This document shows, one piece after another, positions 49,972 to 60,557 of a DNA stretch of 64,000 bases. The stretch comes from an uncultured Flavobacteriales bacterium (GTDB lineage: Bacteria; Bacteroidota; Bacteroidia; Flavobacteriales_G; Salibacteraceae). Each line of letters opens with the position of its first letter. Position 1 is the stretch's first letter. The position numbers and the translations under genes were made by a program. The notes below the pieces were generated by a model. The model did no database searches. It saw nothing but the letters and a program-made list of their open reading frames with translations, and was not told the DNA's origin. Location of the stretch: contig CAJXZP010000002.1 of assembly GCA_913062955.1 (NCBI GenBank), positions 1 to 64,000 of the forward strand. Direction: 5' to 3'.

Positions 49972-51188
49972 TGGAAAAGTCAATTTCTAAAGTAGCTGTG
50001 ATTGGTGGGGGAGCTGCCGGTTTTTTTGCAGCCATGTCGGCTAAAAAGCATCATCCCAAAGCAGAGGTTATTCTTTTTGAAAAGACCAATAAACTTTTAT
50101 CTAAAGTAAAAGTATCGGGTGGCGGAAGATGTAACGTAACACATCACGAATTGGAACCAAGTAAAATGGCCAAAAACTACCCACGTGGTGAAAAGTTTTT
50201 GAAAAAGGCCTTCTCCCAATTTTCCGTAGTCGATACCATTTCATGGTTTAAAGAAAGAGACGTTGAACTCAAGGTAGAAACGGATAACAGAATGTTCCCC
50301 GTGTCCAATTCTTCTCAGACCATTATTGATACCTTTTTGAAGGAAGCTCAGAAAATAGGAGTGAATATTGTCCAGGGTATGGCTATGTCTGGATTAGAAG
50401 AAATGGAGAATGGCATTCGTTTACACTTGACGGATGAATCGGATCAAGACTTTGATGCCGTAATTATTGCCCTTGGAGGACAAAGCACGGAAAAGAAATT
50501 TGAATTGTTTAAAGGTCTGGGACATACTATAAAAACACCGGTACCCTCGCTATTTACGTTCAATATTTCGGATAAAATTACCGAGTTAATGGGGACTGTA
50601 AGCCCTAATGCTCAGGTAAAAATTCAAGGAACAAAACTTCAGAATACAGGTCCGTTATTAATTACCCATTGGGGAATGAGTGGCCCTGCTATTCTTAAAC
50701 TATCCTCGTTAGCAGCCCGCGAATTGGCCGATCGAGAATACCAATTCAAAATTCAGATTAATTGGTTAGGAGATAAAAAGGAAGAGGAGCTTAGAGAACA
50801 GCTCCGTTCCTTTGTTGAGGAGAATGGGAAGAAAATGCGAAATAAAAATCCGTTTGATATTCCGAATAGACTTTGGATGCATTTCCTCAGCGAACTGAAA
50901 ATTGATGAATCCGGTACTTGGAATTCTTTAGATAAGAAAAGCAAAAACAGAATCATCAATAAAATTTTAAATGATGAATATCAAATTACTAAAAAAACAA
51001 CTTTTAAAGAGGAGTTTGTGATTTGCGGAGGAATTGCGTTATCGAATATTAATCCAAAAACGATGGAGAGTAGAGTTTCTCCTAACCTATACTTTGCCGG
51101 TGAGTTTTTAGATATTGATGGCGTTACGGGAGGCTTCAATTTTCAAGCCGCTTGGACTACCGGGTTTATTGCAGGTAAGTTGGGGTAA
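49971..51188 (+). CDS. NAD(P)/FAD-dependent oxidoreductase (HI0933 family)
   Basis: VIGGGAAGFFAAMSAKK, KVKVSGGGRCNVTHHE, GGIALSNINPKTMESR, FAGEFLDIDGVTGGFNFQAAW. Confidence 0.93.
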   Translation: MEKSISKVAVIGGGAAGFFAAMSAKKHHPKAEVILFEKTNKLLSKVKVSGGGRCNVTHHELEPSKMAKNYPRGEKFLKKAFSQFSVVDTISWFKERDVELKVETDNRMFPVSNSSQTIIDTFLKEAQKIGVNIVQGMAMSGLEEMENGIRLHLTDESDQDFDAVIIALGGQSTEKKFELFKGLGHTIKTPVPSLFTFNISDKITELMGTVSPNAQVKIQGTKLQNTGPLLITHWGMSGPAILKLSSLAARELADREYQFKIQINWLGDKKEEELREQLRSFVEENGKKMRNKNPFDIPNRLWMHFLSELKIDESGTWNSLDKKSKNRIINKILNDEYQITKKTTFKEEFVICGGIALSNINPKTMESRVSPNLYFAGEFLDIDGVTGGFNFQAAWTTGFIAGKLG

Positions 51189-51252
51189 ACCGTTTGTTTT
51201 GAGGTTGCGTTTGTATATGTTTGTCCCTTAACTTTTTAATACTTAAATAATA

Positions 51253-52497
51253 ATGAGAACTTTACTTTTGTCCCTTAGTTTAGCCCTATTATCCACCTTG
51301 TTAATTGCTCAAAAACCGGATATAGAAACCAATGGTATTAATCAGCTTTTTGAATTAAAAGATGGTGGTTTATTGGTTGTAACTAATGATGTTGAAAGAT
51401 ACAACAAGGATTTTGAAAAAGAATTTTCTGTGACCATTCCAGATGGTATGGGTGATCGAAAATTCTTTTTGTCTAAATCTGAAGAGTTTGTTTTTGGGTT
51501 AAGAGATGAATCATTTGGCAGTTTTCCTTTATGGCGTTTATTTTTAACCGGAGCTAAGGTAGGAGAGGATTTCCCTCCTTTTATTTCAATAGCTGAAAAA
51601 GGTTGGAAATTATATGCACATTTCGTAAGTGAATCTCATATGAATTTTCTTCTCATGCCAGAAAAATCTAAAAAGGATGGAAAGGTAGAATTACGTTGGG
51701 TTCAATATGATAGGAATCTTAATAAAACGGAAAAGAAATTAATTTTACCATCCTATAATATCAAAGGGAACACTATTGCGAAACATAAATTTATGTGTGA
51801 AAATAATGGTGCTCTTGTTTTTGTTCTGAATTACATAATAAAGAAAACGGCTTCAGAAGAAGGGGCAAAGACCGTGTTATTGACTGTTTCTTCGGATGGG
51901 GAAATTGTGAAAAATGACATTAGTAAGAGTATACCGATTTGCTCTTTTAGCCATAAAATGAGAAATGTTGGGGCATATGGTGTGGACTTTTTTTACGTTG
52001 AAGCTACCAATGAAATAGCCTATCAAGTAATTAATGAGGATAAGCGAGCTTCTCGATTCGGTTTATTAACGCTAGAAGGAGAGATTAAATGGGAACGGAC
52101 CGTAACTTTTGAAAAGAAATATGATATTCGGTTAATAGTCGGGGCGGTGTACTCCTTCTTTTCGGTCTTAAACAATGAGTTTTTGGTTTATAATGTTGGC
52201 AATCCTTTAACAGGAATTGCAACTTTGGAAGTTGTAACGCTAGAAGATGGGGAGAAAATTACCGGCTTTGAATATGAACATACAAAAATATATAGTCCAC
52301 CCTCTAAGGTCTACCTTACATGTATGTCCAATCCAGATGGAAAAGGAGCTCAAGTAATTAAGGAAATTCAAGAGTCTGTGAAGAAGACGAAACATCTACG
52401 TGCTTTTACCATGGGTTATTTAACCAACGGAACCAGTGAATACTTATGGGTTACGGAAAAGTTTTTATCTAAGTTGTATAAATTCGATATTGAATAA
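51253..52497 (+). CDS. secreted hypothetical protein
   Basis: Signal peptide MRTLLLSLSLALLSTLLIAQ; no family recognised. Confidence 0.7.
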   Translation: MRTLLLSLSLALLSTLLIAQKPDIETNGINQLFELKDGGLLVVTNDVERYNKDFEKEFSVTIPDGMGDRKFFLSKSEEFVFGLRDESFGSFPLWRLFLTGAKVGEDFPPFISIAEKGWKLYAHFVSESHMNFLLMPEKSKKDGKVELRWVQYDRNLNKTEKKLILPSYNIKGNTIAKHKFMCENNGALVFVLNYIIKKTASEEGAKTVLLTVSSDGEIVKNDISKSIPICSFSHKMRNVGAYGVDFFYVEATNEIAYQVINEDKRASRFGLLTLEGEIKWERTVTFEKKYDIRLIVGAVYSFFSVLNNEFLVYNVGNPLTGIATLEVVTLEDGEKITGFEYEHTKIYSPPSKVYLTCMSNPDGKGAQVIKEIQESVKKTKHLRAFTMGYLTNGTSEYLWVTEKFLSKLYKFDIE

Positions 52498-52646
52498 TGA
52501 CAATTAAATTGGACGGAGTGAGTGTAGATGAGGGCAATTCATGATTTCAATGTTTTGGCTACTAGGATTAATGGATTTATTGAGAGTGAGTTAAGCTAAA
52601 TTAGCAATTTAATTTTATCATTGTAATTAACACGACACGTTATTTT

Positions 52647-53684
52647 ATGAAAAAACTATACACATTAACTACCCTTTGTCTATTTATCAGCCTTGGCTTA
52701 TTCGCTCAAGACTTTAGTACACTGTACAAGAACATGAGCCCATCGGTGGTAACCATCATGGTCAAAGAACATCACGCCCGAGCAAGTAACAATTCTCGGG
52801 GAGTAAGTATGGTTTCTTCCGAAGGCCTAGGCTCAGGAGTTTTGATTAATGATAAGGGAGATATTTGGACCGCAGCCCACGTAGTTTTATTGGCCGAAGA
52901 AGTAGTTGTACACTTTGCTTCAGGAGAGCAAATTCCAGCAAAAGTAATTACCACTAATGCCACTGCAGATGTGGCCTTAATCCGCTTAATCTGGATGCCA
53001 AAGAAGTATACAGTGGCTAAGATAGCGCCTTCTTCTGAGGTGAATATTGGAGATAATATTTTCATTATTGGTGCCCCTTTTGGACTGGAAAGATCTTTGT
53101 CTGTTGGGTATATCAGTGGTAGGTTGAAAGAGAAAGGTCAGCAGTATGCCTTTTCCAAATCGGAGTACTTTCAAACGGATGCTTCTATAAATCATGGGAA
53201 CTCTGGAGGACCTATGTTCAATACTAAAGGAGAGTGTATTGGGATAGTAAGTTCTATTTTGAGTCAAAGTGGTGGTTTTGATGGCATTGGGTTTGTTGTA
53301 ACAAGTGACATATGTAGACTCCACCTGGAAGGAAATCAACCATTTTGGTATGGGGCCGAATTTCAGGTCATTGGTGGGGAGTTAAGAACCATTTTCAATT
53401 TACCCCAAGAAATGGGTTTATTAGTGCAAAAGGTAGCTGCGGGTTCCCCTGCTGCGTTGAGTGGTTTACGTCCAGGTATTTATAAGAGTAATATCGAAGG
53501 GAATGAACTACTTACCGGTGGTGATATCATTATAAAAATTGGAGATTTCGTAGTAGAGCCTAAAATGGATATGGACGCCATAGAGGATTATTTAGCCATG
53601 CTAAAACCAAATCAAGTGTTTTATATTACTGTACTTAGAGCAGGTGCAGAGGTGAAATTAACGGGAGTAGTTCCAGGTAAATAA
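52647..53684 (+). CDS. secreted trypsin-like serine protease with PDZ domain (HtrA/Deg-like)
   Basis: GSGVLINDKGDIWTAAHVV, TADVALIRL, INHGNSGGPMF; C-terminal PDZ-like region. Confidence 0.9.
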   Translation: MKKLYTLTTLCLFISLGLFAQDFSTLYKNMSPSVVTIMVKEHHARASNNSRGVSMVSSEGLGSGVLINDKGDIWTAAHVVLLAEEVVVHFASGEQIPAKVITTNATADVALIRLIWMPKKYTVAKIAPSSEVNIGDNIFIIGAPFGLERSLSVGYISGRLKEKGQQYAFSKSEYFQTDASINHGNSGGPMFNTKGECIGIVSSILSQSGGFDGIGFVVTSDICRLHLEGNQPFWYGAEFQVIGGELRTIFNLPQEMGLLVQKVAAGSPAALSGLRPGIYKSNIEGNELLTGGDIIIKIGDFVVEPKMDMDAIEDYLAMLKPNQVFYITVLRAGAEVKLTGVVPGK

Positions 53685-53701
53685 AGCCAAATAAATTTTT
53701 G

Positions 53702-53736
53702 AAAGCCGGTTAATTAAGTTTAATCGGCTTTTTTAT
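53702..53736. terminator. bidirectional terminator
   Basis: AAAGCCGGTTAATTAAGTTTAATCGGCTTTTTTAT. Confidence 0.78.
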
Positions 53737-54910
53737 GCTGTAATAATTGCGTTGCCACAAAAGCACCCATTGAAAAACATCCTTGTAATAAGAAGCCTCC
53801 CGTAGGAGCGTCCCAATTTACCATTTCGCCCATGCAATACATATGCGGGTAATCTACGAGTGAAAAGTCCGAATTCAAATTCGAAATTTCGATTCCACCA
53901 ACCGTTGAAATTGCCTCTTCTACGGGGCGCAAGGATTTAATGGGTATTTTTAAATTCTTCACGGAACAACAGTAATTCTCAGGGGAAATAAATTGTTCCT
54001 TGGTGGTATAAGCTTTCACTAAACTTGCACTTACGGCATCTAGTTTTAATGCCTTGGCAAAGTTACGGGGTTTCAAGTATTGGATCTTCTCCAGCAGTTC
54101 CTCTTCGCTTTGATTCGGTTTAAAATCAAGTGAAATGAAAACTGGTTTATTTTCATTTAATACATTCCTTACCGATGATGAAATAGGATATATAGCGTTA
54201 CCTTCTATACCGTATTCAGAAATAACGGCTTCTCCTTTAAGGAGCCGATCCTCCTGACGAATGGCAATATTCTTTAAAGGTTTTCCAATATGAAAATCTT
54301 GTATACTCATGGGCCAATCTACATTTAGTCCACAATTGGCCGCTTGAAAGGGTCGGGTAGAGATTCCTAAATTTTTGAAGTATTGCATCCATTCCGAATT
54401 GACTCCGGTTACTTTCCAAGAGCCACCACCCAAGCTAAATATAAAAATGTCTGCATCTATGGCTTTTTCCTCTTGTTGGTATTTAATTATGGGAATATAA
54501 TCTTCTGTAAAACCCACAAACTCATGTTCGGTGAATACCTGTACATTTTGGTTCTGGAGCTTTTTTTTGATCTTTCGTAACACATCTGCTGGGGATATTC
54601 CTTTCTCCGGGAAAATTCGACCACTGGTACCTACAAATGTAGGGATAGCCAATTGGGAGTACCAGGAGCGTAATTCATCCACCCCAAAATCATGCAGTGC
54701 CTGTTTTAAAAAGGAGGATGGAGCATATTTTTGATACAGTTCTTCTTTTCCTAATTGATGGGCCAGATTAAAACCTCCCTTACCTGCCACCAAATACTTG
54801 CGACCTATCGTTTTCCCTTTTTCATAAATGGAAACTTCAAATTGGGGACTTAGCTTTTCGGCCGTAATTAAACTGGCTGAACCGCCTCCTATAATGGCTA
54901 TTTTTTTGAT
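53720..54910 (-). CDS. TIGR03862-type HI0933-like flavoprotein; N-terminus open but lacks a conventional start codon
   Basis: ORF extended upstream of the TTG at 54793: (I)KKIAIIGGGSASLITAEKLSPQFEVSIYEKGKTIGRKYLVAGKGGFNLAH; C-terminal MGEMVNWDAPTGGFLLQGCFSMG. Confidence 0.8.
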   Translation of the reverse strand: MKKIAIIGGGSASLITAEKLSPQFEVSIYEKGKTIGRKYLVAGKGGFNLAHQLGKEELYQKYAPSSFLKQALHDFGVDELRSWYSQLAIPTFVGTSGRIFPEKGISPADVLRKIKKKLQNQNVQVFTEHEFVGFTEDYIPIIKYQQEEKAIDADIFIFSLGGGSWKVTGVNSEWMQYFKNLGISTRPFQAANCGLNVDWPMSIQDFHIGKPLKNIAIRQEDRLLKGEAVISEYGIEGNAIYPISSSVRNVLNENKPVFISLDFKPNQSEEELLEKIQYLKPRNFAKALKLDAVSASLVKAYTTKEQFISPENYCCSVKNLKIPIKSLRPVEEAISTVGGIEISNLNSDFSLVDYPHMYCMGEMVNWDAPTGGFLLQGCFSMGAFVATQLLQHKKAD

Positions 54911-54928
54911 GGTGTGGAGAATAATCGT

Positions 54929-55933
54929 TTAACGTAAGACAAACTTCATATACACCGGTAAATGATCCGAAATTTGCTCCGTTTCATGCATTACCCGTGC
55001 CTCTAAAATCTGGACAAATTTAGGATTATAAAAGATGTAATCTAACCTACGAGTAGGTGAATCTGAAGGGAAGGTGAAATTTTCATTTTCGTACCTTTTA
55101 TTCTCATCCATTTCAATGGCCATTTCCATTTTAAAATCAGCTAATAAGGTTTGTATCACCTGATCATCTTGATAAGGATAAGATGCTCCTGGGGGGGTGC
55201 TATTAAAATCACCGACCAAAATCACGGCAAATTTTTCCGAGTATTTGTGGAATTCTTTAAGAACCCGTTTAATTTGTTCATTACGTGTATTGGCATGAAA
55301 AGCCTCTAAATGGACATTTAGAATGACCAATTCCTTCGTGCCCACGTTGAGTTTAGCTACTTGAATTAAACGGTCTAAATAAAATGCATTGTAATAAAAA
55401 GGGTTGTCTATGGGTTGGCTTAATGGGATGACTTCCATAGCCAAGATGGGGAAATTGGACACAATAGCTTGGCCCGAATAAATATTCCCAAATTGCTGAC
55501 TCAATGGCCAATATGGAAAAGGGACGTAGGTTTTATCCCAATTTACAGCCTTGCTGGAAAATGGAAATAGGAGGGAGTTTTGAATTTCTTCTAACTGGTT
55601 AACTTGGTAACTTCTGTCCGATGCAAAATCGATTTCTTGAAAGGCAATAAAGTCAGGCTTTAATTTCTGAAATACTTCGATGCCGTGTTGCAGATGATTA
55701 TCAAATAGCTGCGATGTACGATCCACCGATTTATTATTGGTCATTCCCGAGAGGTAACCAATATTGAAGGTGATTAAGGATACGGTATCTCTAGCTTCCG
55801 GTGTAATCATTTCTGTTTTAGAAATGATTTGTTGGTATTCTGCCGATGAATGAGAAGCCGAACTACCCCAGAAAAAGAACCCAATTATACCTGCCAAAAT
55901 CCCCAGAAATACGACCGCTGCCTTTTTAATCAT
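54929..55933 (-). CDS. endonuclease/exonuclease/phosphatase family protein
   Basis: LITFNIGYL, DFIAFQEID, NVHLEAFH, VGDFNSTP, RRLDYIFY, SDHLPVY. Confidence 0.92.
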   Translation of the reverse strand: MIKKAAVVFLGILAGIIGFFFWGSSASHSSAEYQQIISKTEMITPEARDTVSLITFNIGYLSGMTNNKSVDRTSQLFDNHLQHGIEVFQKLKPDFIAFQEIDFASDRSYQVNQLEEIQNSLLFPFSSKAVNWDKTYVPFPYWPLSQQFGNIYSGQAIVSNFPILAMEVIPLSQPIDNPFYYNAFYLDRLIQVAKLNVGTKELVILNVHLEAFHANTRNEQIKRVLKEFHKYSEKFAVILVGDFNSTPPGASYPYQDDQVIQTLLADFKMEMAIEMDENKRYENENFTFPSDSPTRRLDYIFYNPKFVQILEARVMHETEQISDHLPVYMKFVLR

Positions 55934-56028
55934 TCTAAAAAATATTTATGAATCACTAAAGTAATACAAAAACAGGCGTATGTTTTTCATATAAGAAGAA
56001 CGAAATATGAATTTGGAGTGGTTAGAAA

Positions 56029-57357
56029 TTACTTTCTTTTTTGCCCTCTCGTTTTTGGTTTCTTGTATTTTGATTTAACCTTTTCACGGTAAGAACCTCC
56101 TTGATTCGTTTTCTTGTTCTTTTCTTTTTTCTCGTGAAATCCGGGTGCTAATTCCGGTTTTTTAGAACCCTTCACATACGAACGGTCTAAATTATCAGGA
56201 ATTTCTTCTTTGATTAAATCCTCACTGATTTTAATGCCTTCGGGTAAATCAAATTTGGCTACCTTTTGTTTCATCAAGCCTTCAATGTTGGCCATTAGAC
56301 CTAATTCCATTTCAGAAACAAATGACATGGCAATACCACTGAGTTCTGCACGACCGGTTCTACCAATTCGGTGCATATAGTTTTCGGGATGTTCGGGTAT
56401 ATCAAAGTTGATAACGTGAGATACATTTTCTACATCAATACCACGTGCAATAATGTCGGTGGCAATTAACATTTTACAGGTGCCTTCTTGAAATGCTTTT
56501 ACCGAACGAAAACGGTAATTTTGCATTTTATTGGAGTGAATAACTCTACTTAATCCAGGAAATTCCATTTCCATTCGTTCAAATAGGCGGTCGGCCAAAC
56601 GTTTGTTCTTTACAAAAACTAAAACTTTGGTAAAGCTTTCATCATTATGGATGAAGTTATTTAGCAAATTCACTTTCGAATTGAAGTTCGGAATGGAATA
56701 CGCTTTCTGTTCAATTTTCTTTAACGGAGTACCGGTTGGTGCAATTTGAACTTTTAATGGTTCAATAAATTTACCGTGAATCAATTTTTCAACTTCCGAG
56801 TTCATCGTGGCCGAAAACATAACGTTTTGACGTTTCTCAGGTAACAACTCAAAAATATTGGTTAGCTGTGTTCTAAAACCCAAATTCATCATTTCATCTA
56901 CTTCATCAATAACTAACTTATTGATGTTTTTCAATCGCAATGCACCCGAAAAACCTAAATCGTATAATCTACCCGGAGTAGCAACAATCAAATCAAGTCC
57001 ATGATAAGCCAATTGCTTTTGGGTATTGATATTGGTACCTCCATAAAATCCACCTACACGAAGATTGGAGTATTCCGTTAGCTTTTCCGCTTCTTCAACT
57101 ACTTGAAGTACCAACTCCCGGGTGGGTACTAAAACCAACATCGTAGGATGCATACTTTTAGTGTACTTCCATAAACGAATTAAAGGCAATAAATACGCCC
57201 AAGTTTTACCCGTACCGGTTTGGGCAATTCCAATCATGTCTCGTCCCGACATAACAACTGGAAAAGCTTTTTCTTGAATAGGAGTAGGCGTGTCATATCC
57301 TATCTCTTCAATGGCATTTAATAGCGTATTATTTAAGTTTAAATCTTGAAATTTCAC
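56029..57357 (-). CDS. DEAD/DEAH box RNA helicase
   Basis: AQTGTGKTWAYLLP, PTRELVLQV, DEVDEMM, SATM, ARGIDVENVSHVINFD, HRIGRTGRAE. GTG start (VKFQDL) preferred over TTG at 57366. Confidence 0.93.
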   Translation of the reverse strand: MKFQDLNLNNTLLNAIEEIGYDTPTPIQEKAFPVVMSGRDMIGIAQTGTGKTWAYLLPLIRLWKYTKSMHPTMLVLVPTRELVLQVVEEAEKLTEYSNLRVGGFYGGTNINTQKQLAYHGLDLIVATPGRLYDLGFSGALRLKNINKLVIDEVDEMMNLGFRTQLTNIFELLPEKRQNVMFSATMNSEVEKLIHGKFIEPLKVQIAPTGTPLKKIEQKAYSIPNFNSKVNLLNNFIHNDESFTKVLVFVKNKRLADRLFERMEMEFPGLSRVIHSNKMQNYRFRSVKAFQEGTCKMLIATDIIARGIDVENVSHVINFDIPEHPENYMHRIGRTGRAELSGIAMSFVSEMELGLMANIEGLMKQKVAKFDLPEGIKISEDLIKEEIPDNLDRSYVKGSKKPELAPGFHEKKEKNKKTNQGGSYREKVKSKYKKPKTRGQKRK

Positions 57358-57499
57358 GTGGTTCAATTTTGGCGCAAAGGTAGGTTAGTTATCACAACTA
57401 GTACCCACTTACAATTCTTTGCTTTCTATTGATTATTTATTGGATTTGAGAATCCAAAAAAATGGGGTAAAGACTACCTTTGCATCAAAGTACACCAAG

Positions 57500-57778
57500 A
57501 TGAACGAAAAGGAAAAATTCTATAATAATTTGGCGGCAAAACTGGAAGAACACCATAAGTTTCCAAGTACCTATCTGTTCAAGTTCATTATTCCGAATAA
57601 CAATAGGAATTTAGCTTTAGCTGAGGAGTTATTTTCAGCTACAGCCATTGTTACTTTAAAAGAATCCAAAACCGGAAAATACTTAAGTGTTACCGGAAAG
57701 GATAGAATGCCTAGTGCCCAGTCTGTAATTGAAACCTACAAATTGGCTGAGAAAATTGACGGATTGATGTCCTTGTAA
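57500..57778 (+). CDS. DUF493 family protein
   Basis: MNEKEKFYNNLAAKLEEHHKFPSTYLFKFIIPN; ATG at 57500, TACCTTTG promoter motif at 57475-57482. Confidence 0.75.
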   Translation: MNEKEKFYNNLAAKLEEHHKFPSTYLFKFIIPNNNRNLALAEELFSATAIVTLKESKTGKYLSVTGKDRMPSAQSVIETYKLAEKIDGLMSL

Positions 57779-57812
57779 TTAAATCCAACCTAATTAACAA
57801 AATCAAATTCAA

Positions 57813-59057
57813 ATGAAAATTAATTATACTGCGGTAGATCGATTTATGAACTATGTTCAAATAGATACCCAAAGTGATGTACATAGTACTAGCATTCCCT
57901 CCACCATGAAACAAAAGGACCTAGCCCAGGTTTTGGTAAAGGAACTTCATGCCATCGGGATAAACGATGCGGAGATGGATAAATGGGGATATGTATATGC
58001 GACATTACCTGCAAATACAGATAAGGACAATGTACCAACCATTTGTTTTTGTTCCCATATGGATACTTCCCCAGATGCTCCAGGTAAGGATGTAAAACCT
58101 ATTATTCATACCAATTATCAAGGGGCGGATTTAGTATTGCCAGACGATCACTCGGTAGTAATTAAGGCTTCTGAACATCCCGATTTAAATGCGCAAAAAG
58201 GAAATGATATCATCACCGCTTCCGGATTAACCTTGTTAGGAGCCGATAACAAAGCAGGGCTGGCTGAGATAATGGATGCCATGCATTATTTTTATGAAAA
58301 CCCAGAAGTAAAACATGGGAAAATAAGAATCCTGTTTACACCTGATGAAGAAATTGGTCGAGGTGCGGATAAAGTGGATATTGAAAAATTAGGAGCTGAT
58401 TTTGGATATACCATTGATGGAGAGACTTTAGGTTCTATAGAAGATGAAACATTCTCCGCAGATGGCGTAGAAATTGAAATTACTGGAGTTAGTGCGCATC
58501 CCGGTTTTGCCATGGGGAAAATGGAAAATGCGGTGAAAATTGCAGGAAGTATTTTAGCAAATTTACCCAAGGATCGATTGTCGCCAGAATCTACATTTGA
58601 TAGAGATGGTTTTATTCATCCCTTAGAATGTAATTCAACGGCCGAAGGTGCTAAATTGACGTTTATTATTCGATCTTTTAAAGATGCCGAACTGTCTATG
58701 TTTGAGTCGGAATTGGAAAACATTGTACGAAATGTGATGCACAATTACCCAGAATCTACCTATACATTCAAAGTGACGGAGCAATACCGTAACATGAAAA
58801 ATGTACTTGATGCGCATCCTAAAGTAGCAGAAAATGCAGTAAAAGCCATTCTTAGGTCGGAGATACCGGTTAAAAGAGGTGCTATTCGTGGAGGGACAGA
58901 TGGATCTCGATTATCGTTTATGGGTTTACCATGTCCTAATATTTTTGCAGGCGAACATGCGTTTCATTCTAAAAAGGAATGGGTAAGTGTTCAAGACATG
59001 CAAAAAGCTGTAAAAACAATTATTAACTTAGCCATGATTTGGGAAGAAGAAGCCTAA
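57813..59057 (+). CDS. pepT: peptidase T
   Basis: RFMNYVQIDTQSD, FCSHMDTSPDAPGK, LLGADNKAGLAEIM, FTPDEEIGRGAD, RGGTDGSRLSFMGLPCPN. Confidence 0.96.
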   Translation: MKINYTAVDRFMNYVQIDTQSDVHSTSIPSTMKQKDLAQVLVKELHAIGINDAEMDKWGYVYATLPANTDKDNVPTICFCSHMDTSPDAPGKDVKPIIHTNYQGADLVLPDDHSVVIKASEHPDLNAQKGNDIITASGLTLLGADNKAGLAEIMDAMHYFYENPEVKHGKIRILFTPDEEIGRGADKVDIEKLGADFGYTIDGETLGSIEDETFSADGVEIEITGVSAHPGFAMGKMENAVKIAGSILANLPKDRLSPESTFDRDGFIHPLECNSTAEGAKLTFIIRSFKDAELSMFESELENIVRNVMHNYPESTYTFKVTEQYRNMKNVLDAHPKVAENAVKAILRSEIPVKRGAIRGGTDGSRLSFMGLPCPNIFAGEHAFHSKKEWVSVQDMQKAVKTIINLAMIWEEEA

Positions 59058-59074
59058 GTCGTAAAACCTAGAAT

Positions 59075-59467
59075 ATGTATAAAGTTGTAATCATTTTGGT
59101 AGCTATTTTAATAGCTATTATGGCGTTCTTTTATTTTGGAACATATAGTGAAGGTGTACGTGCTGGAACGTTAATTAAGGTCAGTAAAAGAGGTACCATC
59201 TTTAAAACCTATGAAGGTCAGTTAAACGTGAATGCTTTTGGAGCGGTAACCAAAGGGACCTTAGATGAATCCTTTGAGTTTTCTATTCCGAATGATCCTG
59301 ACTTGGTAAAGAAAATGGAGGAGTTAACCGGTTTTGATGTGCAGTTGTTTTATAAAGAGAAGTATTTCGTATTCCCATGGTTGGGTGAAACCAAATACAT
59401 GGTTTCTGATGTAAAGGCAAATAATGATGCACCTACATCAGATCAACGTTACCCTGGTCGCAATTAG
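59075..59467 (+). CDS. membrane-anchored hypothetical protein, conserved upstream of aroC
   Basis: N-terminal TM helix [37 protein letters not shown]. Confidence 0.65.
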   Translation: MYKVVIILVAILIAIMAFFYFGTYSEGVRAGTLIKVSKRGTIFKTYEGQLNVNAFGAVTKGTLDESFEFSIPNDPDLVKKMEELTGFDVQLFYKEKYFVFPWLGETKYMVSDVKANNDAPTSDQRYPGRN

Positions 59468-59469
59468 TC

Positions 59470-60555
59470 ATGGGAAACTCCTTCGGAGAAATATTTAGAT
59501 TGACCACTTTTGGCGAAAGTCATGGGGTAGGGATTGGTGGTGTCATTGATGGGTGTCCTGCTGGATTAGTTATTGACATGGATGCTATTCAAAAAGAATT
59601 GGATAGAAGAAAACCTGGACAATCGAAGATTACCACTTCACGTAAAGAAGAAGATGAGGTCGTGTTTCATTCCGGTACTTTCGAAGGAAAAACCACAGGA
59701 ACTCCCATTGGATTTTACATTGCAAATAAAGATCAACGCTCTGCCGATTATTCGGAAATTAAAAAATCATACCGTCCATCGCATGCCGATTACACATACG
59801 ATGCCAAATATGGGTTTAGAGATTATAGAGGTGGAGGAAGATCTTCGGCACGCGAAACCGCATGTAGGGTTGTAACGGGAGCGCTAGCGAAACAAGTTTT
59901 GGCGATTAAAAACATTGAAATTGCAGCATTTGTAAAAGCCGTGGGAGAAATATCCATCCCACAAGAAGTTGATTTTAATTCTATTCACTTAGCCGAAAAT
60001 AACTTGGTTCGATGTCCAAATGAAATAGTAGCTGCTCAAATGGAAGCGGCTATCTTGAAAGCCCGTAACGAAGGCGATTCATTGGGTGGTGTAGTTCAAT
60101 GTGTGATATCGGGTGTCAATCCCGGGTTAGGCGAACCTGTTTTCGATAAATTTAATGCCGTCCTGGCGCATGCGATGATGAGTATTAATGCGGTAAAAGG
60201 GTTTGAAGTTGGAAGTGGCTTTCAAGGGTGTACCGAATATGGAAGCATGCAAAATGACTCTTTTGTCCTAGATAAGGGAATAATAAAAACGAGTACCAAT
60301 AATTCTGGTGGTATTCAAGGTGGAATAACGAATGGAGCTGAGGTGCGTTGCAATATCGGTTTCAAGCCTGTAGCTACTATTTCCAAAACACAGAACACGG
60401 TAACCAATACCCTAGATGAGGTCGCATTAGCAACGAAAGGTCGTCATGATCCTTGTGTGGTGCCTCGAGCTATTCCTATTGTGGAAGCCATGGCAGCAAT
60501 AGTTACCTTAGACTTTTTATTACGTAGTAAAACCAACAGAATAGATCAGCTTTAA
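59470..60555 (+). CDS. aroC: chorismate synthase
   Basis: [64 protein letters not shown]. Confidence 0.97.
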   Translation: MGNSFGEIFRLTTFGESHGVGIGGVIDGCPAGLVIDMDAIQKELDRRKPGQSKITTSRKEEDEVVFHSGTFEGKTTGTPIGFYIANKDQRSADYSEIKKSYRPSHADYTYDAKYGFRDYRGGGRSSARETACRVVTGALAKQVLAIKNIEIAAFVKAVGEISIPQEVDFNSIHLAENNLVRCPNEIVAAQMEAAILKARNEGDSLGGVVQCVISGVNPGLGEPVFDKFNAVLAHAMMSINAVKGFEVGSGFQGCTEYGSMQNDSFVLDKGIIKTSTNNSGGIQGGITNGAEVRCNIGFKPVATISKTQNTVTNTLDEVALATKGRHDPCVVPRAIPIVEAMAAIVTLDFLLRSKTNRIDQL

Positions 60556-60557
60556 GC

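Noticed and set aside
52528-52599. 23-aa ORF (MRAIHDFNVLATRINGFIESELS) upstream of the protease
   Set aside because: Very short, no coupling or motif; indistinguishable from chance in AT-rich DNA.
52986-53339. 117-aa antisense ORF within the HtrA-like protease
   Set aside because: No domain, fully overlaps strong CDS.
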